A DNA stretch of 9,994 nucleotides, from NCBI GenBank assembly GCA_945485625.1, contig CALYSH010000031.1, forward strand, positions 1 through 9,994, read 5' to 3'. The position numbers and the translations under genes were made by a program. Below, piece by piece: positions 1-5,790 of the stretch; the first letter of the stretch is position 1; the number at the start of each line of letters is the position of its first letter. A model generated the notes under the pieces. It ran no database searches and was not told the DNA's origin. It saw only the letters and a program-made list of their open reading frames with translations. This DNA is from an uncultured Lachnospiraceae bacterium. GTDB taxonomy: Bacteria; Bacillota; Clostridia; Lachnospirales; Lachnospiraceae.

Positions 1-1278
1 TCAGGATTTGGAAATATGCCTCTCCTTAACAGAAATCTGCACTCCGGCAAATAATGCAAATACAGAAATTGAAATAATTTTACAGGTAAACATCCAATGC
101 TGTTCTGAGTGATTCTGAACCAGAAACCACCATGCCAAGGGATACATTGCCAATAGAAAAAAAGGGATAGCCTTTTTCAGTTGAAGCACACATTTCTTCA
201 TACGAACCACTTTAATCAGGGCAATGATTATTAACATAATGAACAAAAGAAAATATGCCCAATTCATATATGGCTGCATATTTAACAATAATACTTTAAT
301 AAATCCTGTTCCTTTTCCATACCCTTCTGCACTGTCCGTACGTACCAGTATAGTTTGCAATGCATCCTTGATTGTATGCGAACCCGTTAGCAGATCAGTC
401 AATAACCATTTACTCATCCACATCCATGCATATCCGACTGTCCATTCTCCGGACAAACAAAACAGCCGAAAGCAATTTTTCCTGCAGTTTTCACAGTGAA
501 GAAATAAATAGATGCATAACGGGAATCCCAATGTAATCAGCGGATACGTAAAAAAATCAAAATAGGAAGTAAACATGCCCACAATCAAAAAGTATATCCC
601 ATACAATTTTTTATGATATAAAGTATTATCAAATGTCAGCAAAACCAGAACTGCCAGAAGCATCAGATAAAGACATATGCTTTGTGACAATGAGGAGAAG
701 GCACTGACAAAAAACAAAAACGGAAGTGCGCCAAGGAATGCATAAGTCAACCCATCTTCGTTTTTCTTTGTAAATAATATCAGACACCAACCCACCATAA
801 AAAGCTGAAAACATGCATTGATAAGCCGAATGGAATTAAATGAAGTCAAAAAAAGCAACGGCTTTAAAACAACCAGATAACCATGCCAGTATCTGGAATA
901 CTCCACCTCACGGGGCTGTTCTACTCCATGCAGATAATCTACCAGAGACTCTCCGGGATGCCAGACATCCGAACAATCAGGGGCATAATAAGATTCTCCT
1001 CGATACATATGAAGTGTTTGTTCCAATGTCGAATGCTCTTCATTTTCATAGACTGCATGTTCTAACATCAAACAATCCGTGAAACTACCTGTCAGAGTAG
1101 CCGGATATCCATCGATCAATGCTTCCTGTTCAAATTCACGGACAATCATATCCAGAGACCATAATACATGTTCCTGCATCTTATCCACCGGAATCATATG
1201 AATCAGCAGCATGGCAACAAAGCCAATGATAGGAACGATCAGTAAAATAATAAAATGATTTTTTAACTCTCTTTTCAC
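1..1278 (-). CDS. Polytopic membrane protein of unknown function, possibly GT-C-like
   Basis: 425 residues, complete: TGA at 1-3 and a GTG start at 1276-1278. GTG is chosen because GAGGAG (1285-1290) lies 6 bases upstream; the ATG two bases earlier is followed at once by TGA. One N-terminal helix (about 9-28) is followed by a long polar, probably external, loop (about 30-130) rich in Asp/Glu and Tyr, then some 9-10 further hydrophobic segments to residue 415. Visible landmarks are SRYWHGY (128-134), FDFFTYP (240-246) and NHSEQHWMFTCK (389-400). A single helix, then a large external loop, then many helices is the layout of GT-C lipid-linked-sugar transferases, but I see no clear diagnostic motif, so envelope polysaccharide work is only an inference. 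Hand counts of four 60-base lines gave 15, 19, 23 and 33 G+C, mostly below mfd (about half), which may mean a separate origin. It is transcribed divergently from the TIR gene; its downstream neighbour lies outside the window. Confidence 0.8.
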   Translation of the reverse strand: MKRELKNHFIILLIVPIIGFVAMLLIHMIPVDKMQEHVLWSLDMIVREFEQEALIDGYPATLTGSFTDCLMLEHAVYENEEHSTLEQTLHMYRGESYYAPDCSDVWHPGESLVDYLHGVEQPREVEYSRYWHGYLVVLKPLLFLTSFNSIRLINACFQLFMVGWCLILFTKKNEDGLTYAFLGALPFLFFVSAFSSLSQSICLYLMLLAVLVLLTFDNTLYHKKLYGIYFLIVGMFTSYFDFFTYPLITLGFPLCIYLFLHCENCRKNCFRLFCLSGEWTVGYAWMWMSKWLLTDLLTGSHTIKDALQTILVRTDSAEGYGKGTGFIKVLLLNMQPYMNWAYFLLFIMLIIIALIKVVRMKKCVLQLKKAIPFFLLAMYPLAWWFLVQNHSEQHWMFTCKIISISVFALFAGVQISVKERHISKS

Positions 1279-1284
1279 ATTTTT

Positions 1285-1290
1285 CTCCTC
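1285..1290 (-). promoter_or_regulatory. Ribosome binding site that fixes a GTG start
   Basis: On the minus strand GAGGAG is followed by AAAA, then ATGTGA. The GTG inside this string opens the 425-residue frame at a 6-base distance from AGGAG. The ATG at 1278-1280 is only 4 bases away and runs straight into TGA, so it cannot be the start of the membrane protein. Confidence 0.75.
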
Positions 1291-1387
1291 AAATCTATTT
1301 GTAAATGCAGGAACTATATTCCCATACTATTCACACTCTTTCATCTTTCTGTTCCGACATGCCACCTGCCGGGCATAGCCGAAATGG

Positions 1388-1417
1388 TTGTATCTTTCAT
1401 CCCATCAGTGATATAAT
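1388..1417 (+). promoter_or_regulatory. Extended -10 promoter of the TIR gene
   Basis: A perfect TATAAT lies at 1412-1417 and is preceded by TGA, giving the extended -10 form TGnTATAAT (1409-1417). A weak -35, TTGTAT (1388-1393, matching only the first three bases of TTGACA), sits 18 bases upstream. Weak -35 plus extended -10 is a known compensating combination for the main sigma factor. Transcription would start near 1424, giving a leader of roughly 25 bases with AGGAG at 1436-1440, 9 bases before the ATG. The TIR gene therefore probably has its own transcript. Confidence 0.6.
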
Positions 1418-1435
1418 CAACATATAACATGTGAT
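1416..1435 (+). promoter_or_regulatory. Imperfect inverted repeat over the TIR transcription start (possible operator)
   Basis: ATCA-A-CAT and ATGTGAT form a 7-base inverted repeat with one bulged A and a 5-base spacer. It begins inside the -10 box and ends just before the ribosome binding site. A repressor bound here, or an RNA hairpin touching the ribosome site, would block expression. The arms are short and A+T rich, so this may be chance. Confidence 0.2.
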
Positions 1436-1449
1436 AGGAGTACCGCAAG

Positions 1450-2811
1450 ATGAAAAATGTATTTCTTTCGTTTTCTTCCAAGCAGACAAACGAGGCTGAG
1501 CGCATATGTAACTACCTGGAAAGTCATGGATTGTCCTGCTTTTTTTCCACCAGGGATCTGATTCCCGGCGAAGAATATGCCGCTCAATTACTGGACCGAA
1601 TCGACGAAGCCTCTGTGCTGGTGCTTTTGTTATCCGCCTCCTCCAACGAATCTCCCCATGTTCTGCGTGAGGTGGAGTATGCCGTTTCCCATAACACCCC
1701 GATTCTTGTTTACTCCCTGGAACCGGTAACACTTTCCAAATCCATGGAATACTTCCTGATGACCCATCAATGGATCACCTCCGAAGAAAACAAGGATGAA
1801 AAGCTGTTGCAAAGTATTCGTCATCTTATAGACAGGTCAAACGATAAACAACCTGCTCCCACCACTGCCGTGCCCAACCATTCCGGGCGCATTTTCCCCG
1901 TGCTCATTGTCATTTTGATCCTGTTGGTTCTTTTCCTGATTGTGGGACTGTTGTTTTTTCAACCAAAGGAAAAGGTTCCATCCGGCCAACCAGCACTTTC
2001 TTCCTCAGAAACTTTAGTTCCCGCATATCAATTAGGGGATACCCTTACCTTCGGTACTTACCTGGATGAACCCATTGAGTGGCGGGTGATTAAAATAAAC
2101 GAAGATAAAACCATGATTCTCTTGTCCAAATACATCCTTTCCATGAAGGCCTATGATGCCCCGGAGGGTGGCGAATACAATGTTTATGACGGAGTAGATT
2201 ATTGGAGCTATGAGAATCATAATGTGGAGGACGATGCTCTTTGCGTAAAAATCCGTGGAAACAACGACTGGGAGCTCAGCAACATCCGAACCTGGCTCAA
2301 CTCCGATAAAGAGGTTGTAGAATACCCGGATCAGGCTCCTACCAAAAAAGCTGTAGGCGCAAACTTCTATCACAGCGAACATGGATTTTTGTATGATTTC
2401 ACGGAAGAGGAAAAGGCTGCATTGGTTCTCACCGAGTTGAAAACCCCTGCAAACGCGCTGCGCACGGATGCGAATAATAATATGATCACCACTAAGGACA
2501 GGGTATTCCTGCTTTCTACAGATGAGCTGGAATGGCTTTTGGAGGGTGGAATCTCTCCATACGCCAGGCCTTCCGAAGGCTGCAAGGCAACCGACCGGGA
2601 ACTCTTTTATTACAACTCATTTGTGGAACACAATCACACCGAGAGCTATTACTGGTGGTTGAGAAACGGTTCTGACTGCAAGGTCAATGAATCCGCCGTC
2701 GTCACAACAGAAGCCGAAGAGAATATCCCCTATACCTCCGCCAGCGTGGGAATATCGAATTACGGCATCCGTCCTGCAGTCTGTGTAGACATGACCAGAC
2801 TTCATCCCTGA
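1450..2811 (+). CDS. TIR-domain transmembrane protein with C-terminal DUF6273-like domain
   Basis: 453 residues in three parts. Residues 3-127 form a TIR domain: box 1 VFLSFSS (4-10), BB-loop RDLIPGE (35-41), and S62-x2-S65-x2-S68-x2-V71-x2-E74, the bacterial TIR pattern that places the catalytic Glu of NAD-cleaving TIRs at E74. Residues 148-170 are one strongly hydrophobic helix. From 193 to 450 the pattern matches what I know as DUF6273: WRV (211-213), LLSKY (224-228), RTWLN (280-284), TKDRVFLLSTDE (348-359), YYWWLR (400-405) and GIRPAV (439-444). There is no signal peptide, so the likely topology is TIR inside and DUF6273 outside, resembling a small Toll-like receptor. The TIR probably cleaves or cyclises NAD, or acts as an adaptor; the ligand of the outer domain is unknown. 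It has its own promoter and AGGAG site (1436-1440), no partner gene on its strand, and its end overlaps the convergent gene by 10 bases. TIR assignment is firm, DUF6273 good, function inferred. Confidence 0.93.
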   Translation: MKNVFLSFSSKQTNEAERICNYLESHGLSCFFSTRDLIPGEEYAAQLLDRIDEASVLVLLLSASSNESPHVLREVEYAVSHNTPILVYSLEPVTLSKSMEYFLMTHQWITSEENKDEKLLQSIRHLIDRSNDKQPAPTTAVPNHSGRIFPVLIVILILLVLFLIVGLLFFQPKEKVPSGQPALSSSETLVPAYQLGDTLTFGTYLDEPIEWRVIKINEDKTMILLSKYILSMKAYDAPEGGEYNVYDGVDYWSYENHNVEDDALCVKIRGNNDWELSNIRTWLNSDKEVVEYPDQAPTKKAVGANFYHSEHGFLYDFTEEEKAALVLTELKTPANALRTDANNNMITTKDRVFLLSTDELEWLLEGGISPYARPSEGCKATDRELFYYNSFVEHNHTESYYWWLRNGSDCKVNESAVVTTEAEENIPYTSASVGISNYGIRPAVCVDMTRLHP

Positions 2812-4352
2812 TGCCCGGTGCCCGCGTCAGATTTTGCCTTCCACTTTCCCATGTTCTGATAGATGCCCATCATAGCAAGCAATAGGATAAAGGGAACGTA
2901 TAAAAACAGGTATCTGGCGCGTGCCTCAAAAATCGTTTCAAACAGGAAAATGCCAATCACGGAAAGCTTCAGCACACTGATTTCTTTTCGTTCTCCGGAC
3001 AACCGAAATCCCAACAGCAATCCTGCAAGGCATCCGAACCACAGGGTCTGCATTATATTTTTAAAGGCTTCAAAATATTTCCCATCTTTGTAATAGAAGC
3101 TTGACAACGTCTCCCGAAGCTTCCGATTTCCCTCATATCTCTGCTCGATGATAAATTCTCCTTCCTCCCACCATGCAAAGGTACCGTCCGTGAAATTCGT
3201 AAGAATCTTTTCCTTTCCCAGCTTCAGTAATCCACTCACCTTCATTTTTCGAACCCGTTCCAAAGCCACTCGAAGATTCGCCTGATTCCGTTCCTTTGCG
3301 TTAGAGAAGCTCATGGAAAAATCCTGGTCTACTATATTGATGACACCCCCATATTCATCATTTAAGCCCAGCATAATAAAGTGCGGAAGACCAAAGGTAC
3401 ATTCCGGATCCATCTCCAGTCCGGTGGCTTTGATCCCGGATTGCACGATAACAAATCCCAGCAGAAATCCCAGACACAGAGAAAAAACAGAGAGGGCTAT
3501 TCTTCGAAGGTCTTTTTTATTCACCTTCCCGAATGAGATGATTGTAACGATCAGAATAGCAATTCCCATAATTGCCGCCTGGGGTTTAATTCGATATCCG
3601 ATGTAACAGGTAAATGTCAGAAGAAAAAGAAAGAACCCGGGATACTCCTTTCTGCGGATTCGCAAAAAAGCATAGAACTGCACCATCGGGAAAATCAAAC
3701 CGGTGGCATCGGAATATGGTATCACTACCCATGGAGACAACCCAATCAGCAACACATAGAGAAACCACACTGCCACCCCGCAGGCAGGGTCTGTCAGCAT
3801 TTGTGCACACCGGTACAACAGGTAGCCGGTTCCTGCAAACAATACACACTGAAACAGAATAACACAAAAATAATAATTTTTAATTCCAAACAGCATTCCG
3901 ATCCGAATCGGAACAGAGAAAAGAAATACTAAAAAAGCATTGTTGGGATAATATGAAAAATATTTATTCTGCACATGCGCCCAGTCTTTCTTCGCTGCCG
4001 CCTCAGCCGACAGCACCACCATCTGCGAATCCCAACCGGTTTTGAAATAATAATGATAACTCAACATTACCAGCAGACAACAAAACAGACCACTTAACAG
4101 CAGCATGAACAGTCGATGATACCGGAACTGATTTATTTTCCCCCGAAATAACCACACCAAGAAGCAAATGAGGGATATTACCAACAACCCCATTCCCGCA
4201 TAGAACCAATTGGGCAGCTGAAACAGCTTACGGTAGGCATAGTCGGTTTTATACAAAAACAGGCAAATAAAGAGAACCAGGCTCATTATTCCGAAGAAAA
4301 CAATATTTATGCTTCTGTATGCAATATCCTGAAATCCAAATTTCTTTCTCAT
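2802..4352 (-). CDS. Polytopic GT-C-like membrane glycosyltransferase
   Basis: 516 residues, complete, ATG at 4350-4352 with GGAGAG (4364-4369) at a rather long 11-base spacing. About 11-12 hydrophobic segments: two N-terminal helices (14-34, 50-69), one at 80-98, then an external loop starting GWDSQ (106-110) and containing YYPNN (134-138), many helices to about 305, a large soluble loop (about 306-430) and final helices at 432-448, 462-474 and 483-498. An acidic residue in the first external loop, YSDATGL (213-219), GYRIKPQA (252-259) and FEARARYL (475-482, like the E-x-R-x-RY motif near the last helix of dolichyl/undecaprenyl-phosphate mannosyltransferases) fit GT-C enzymes that move a sugar from a lipid carrier to an acceptor outside the membrane. 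It resembles the TIGR03766-type family from Gram-positives, though no exosortase-like gene is present. Donor and acceptor are unknown. It follows the MATE gene by 38 bases without a terminator, so is likely the last operon gene, and overlaps the convergent TIR gene. Confidence 0.85.
   Translation of the reverse strand: MRKKFGFQDIAYRSINIVFFGIMSLVLFICLFLYKTDYAYRKLFQLPNWFYAGMGLLVISLICFLVWLFRGKINQFRYHRLFMLLLSGLFCCLLVMLSYHYYFKTGWDSQMVVLSAEAAAKKDWAHVQNKYFSYYPNNAFLVFLFSVPIRIGMLFGIKNYYFCVILFQCVLFAGTGYLLYRCAQMLTDPACGVAVWFLYVLLIGLSPWVVIPYSDATGLIFPMVQFYAFLRIRRKEYPGFFLFLLTFTCYIGYRIKPQAAIMGIAILIVTIISFGKVNKKDLRRIALSVFSLCLGFLLGFVIVQSGIKATGLEMDPECTFGLPHFIMLGLNDEYGGVINIVDQDFSMSFSNAKERNQANLRVALERVRKMKVSGLLKLGKEKILTNFTDGTFAWWEEGEFIIEQRYEGNRKLRETLSSFYYKDGKYFEAFKNIMQTLWFGCLAGLLLGFRLSGERKEISVLKLSVIGIFLFETIFEARARYLFLYVPFILLLAMMGIYQNMGKWKAKSDAGTGHQG
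2808..2830 (+). terminator. Weak candidate terminator hairpin at the TIR gene stop
   Basis: CTGATGC (2808-2814) pairs with GCGTCAG (2824-2830) over 7 positions, one of them G-U, around a 9-base loop, followed by ATTTTG. The stem contains the TIR stop codon and also encodes the last residues of the convergent gene. The T run is short, so termination would be leaky. On the minus strand no T tract follows, so it would not stop the opposing transcript. Confidence 0.25.
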
Positions 4353-4390
4353 AAATCTATCATCTCTCCAAGCGTTTCTTTTTTAACCTT

Positions 4391-5767
4391 CTACTGCTTA
4401 TCCGCGTCCGTTTTCCGGTCAATGATCTTAATCCATTTTCCGCTCTTTAGCCGGAATACACACCATACCGCCTTGATGACCTGATCCAGCTTTAAGAATA
4501 CGTATATCCAAAAGGCGTCCAGATGCCAGTACAGGCCTGCCAATGCGCCAAGGGGAACGGAAACAATCCATAAAAACAGGATATCCGCAACCATCAGAAA
4601 CTTGGTATCTCCACCGCCTCGCAGCACTCCCTTGGTGAGAATACTGTTCATGGACTGGAATACCACAATCAAGGCGATAGCTACCATCAATTCCCCGGCA
4701 ATCAACCTGGTTTCCTCGGAAATATTGTACATACCGATAACCGGTCCGCTGATAAGCAGAATCAGTCCGCCGCCAAGCAGGCCAATAATCACACCCAGAC
4801 TTAAGAATGTCCAGGCCTGCTCTTTTGCTTCCTTAATCTTTCCCTCCCCCAGGGTATGTCCTGTCATAATACTACCCGCATGACAGATTCCCTGAATCAA
4901 TACCGTACTGAGCTGCTGGGTTACTACCGTAATGGAGTTGGCAGACACAAAGCTCTTTCCGATTCTTCCCATTACGACAGCCACGGCAGAATTCCCCAGT
5001 GCAAGCAGGGTATCGGATACAAATACCGGCAAACCGATAGTAATATAGTCCTTCATCAGATCGCCGCACTTCTTCGTCACATCCCGGAGCCGATATCCGA
5101 TTCGTTTATCCACAAAGAAGAAGTATCCGCAAATCACACTGAACTCAAAGACTCTGGCAATCAATGTTCCCAGTGCAGCACCCTGAATTTCCATTCTGGG
5201 AGCGCCTAACTTACCGAAAATGAATATGTAATTACATCCCACATTGATAAAGAAGGCACCGATGGAGGTATATAGGGGGAGTTTTACCTGTCCCACACTT
5301 CTTAACACTATGGTACAGGTCAGTGCCAGTCCCTGCAGCAGATAACAGGGAATCATCCATCGGTAATACAGAACACCCTGTGCGATCACCTCGGGATCGT
5401 CAATATAGATTCGCATCAACAGCTGCGGACAGATGATTGTGGGCAGTGTAAACACCAGAAATCCCAACCCCGCGCAAAACCGCAGCATGATGGTTACAAT
5501 CTTCTTTAAAGAGTCGATATCCTTCATTCCCCAGAACCTGGCAGTCAGCACACTGGTTCCCATTCCGATACCCATACAACAAATATGATACAGGGTAATA
5601 AACTGATTGGCCTGGGCAGTTGCAGACATTACTGTCTCCCCCAGGGAACCAACCATGATGTTATCCATCAGGCTGACACCGATGGTAATCATGGACTGCA
5701 GCGAAACCGGTATGGCAATGCCTGCCGCCTTCTTATAAAACTCCTTATCCTTCACAAATAAACCCAT
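4391..5767 (-). CDS. MATE family efflux transporter
   Basis: 458 residues, the usual length for the family, with twelve hydrophobic segments in two similar halves. MATE hallmarks are visible: LMDNIMVGSLG (33-43) with the conserved Asp in helix 1, the positively charged loop after helix 2 (TARFWGMKD, 75-83), LRSVGQVKLP (155-164), the second-half counterpart ANSITVVTQQL (276-286) and KGVLRGGGDTKF (379-390). Members use a sodium or proton gradient to export cationic drugs, dyes or metabolites across the cytoplasmic membrane; the substrate cannot be read from the sequence. ATG at 5765-5767 has AGGAG at 5774-5778, 6 bases away. It starts 23 bases after mfd with no terminator, so it should be co-transcribed with pth and mfd. 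In many Clostridia a peptidyl-prolyl isomerase or spoVT follows mfd instead, so this is a local variation. Confidence 0.93.
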   Translation of the reverse strand: MGLFVKDKEFYKKAAGIAIPVSLQSMITIGVSLMDNIMVGSLGETVMSATAQANQFITLYHICCMGIGMGTSVLTARFWGMKDIDSLKKIVTIMLRFCAGLGFLVFTLPTIICPQLLMRIYIDDPEVIAQGVLYYRWMIPCYLLQGLALTCTIVLRSVGQVKLPLYTSIGAFFINVGCNYIFIFGKLGAPRMEIQGAALGTLIARVFEFSVICGYFFFVDKRIGYRLRDVTKKCGDLMKDYITIGLPVFVSDTLLALGNSAVAVVMGRIGKSFVSANSITVVTQQLSTVLIQGICHAGSIMTGHTLGEGKIKEAKEQAWTFLSLGVIIGLLGGGLILLISGPVIGMYNISEETRLIAGELMVAIALIVVFQSMNSILTKGVLRGGGDTKFLMVADILFLWIVSVPLGALAGLYWHLDAFWIYVFLKLDQVIKAVWCVFRLKSGKWIKIIDRKTDADKQ

Positions 5768-5790
5768 TTTCTTCTCCTGCTTCCTCTGCC
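5768..5790 (-). other. Short mfd-MATE junction without terminator
   Basis: Only 23 bases separate the mfd stop (TAG, 5791-5793) from the MATE start. They hold the MATE ribosome binding site and no hairpin, supporting a shared transcript. Confidence 0.6.

Larger units (their letters stand above)
1279..1449. other. Divergent intergenic region between membrane-protein and TIR genes
   Basis: These 171 bases separate two genes that point away from each other, so they should carry both promoters. The plus-strand promoter is convincing and is listed separately. For the minus strand only a TATAGT at 1313-1318 resembles a -10 box, with no recognisable -35 at the right distance, so that promoter is uncertain. 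A short inverted repeat, ATGCC/GGCAT (1359-1363 and 1372-1376), lacks a T tract and is not a terminator. No RNA gene or further small coding frame with a ribosome binding site is seen. Confidence 0.6.

Noticed and set aside
1313..1318. TATAGT as -10 box of the left-edge membrane gene
   Set aside because: No -35-like sequence or extended -10 TG at the proper distance, so it is not listed as a promoter.
1359..1376. ATGCC/GGCAT hairpin in the divergent region
   Set aside because: Only 5 paired bases, 8-base loop and no T tract on either side; also no gene ends here that would need a terminator.
2778..2801. Perfect 6-base inverted repeat AGTCTG/CAGACT near the end of the TIR gene
   Set aside because: Inside coding sequence, 12-base loop, no T tract on either strand; compatible with chance.
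1630..2805. Several minus-strand open frames of 60-116 codons inside the TIR gene
   Set aside because: They lie opposite a gene with clear TIR and DUF6273 motifs, lack ribosome binding sites and recognisable domains, and read as antisense shadows.
4856..5209. 117-codon plus-strand frame inside the MATE gene
   Set aside because: The opposite strand carries an intact MATE protein with all expected motifs; this frame has no convincing ribosome site or family resemblance.
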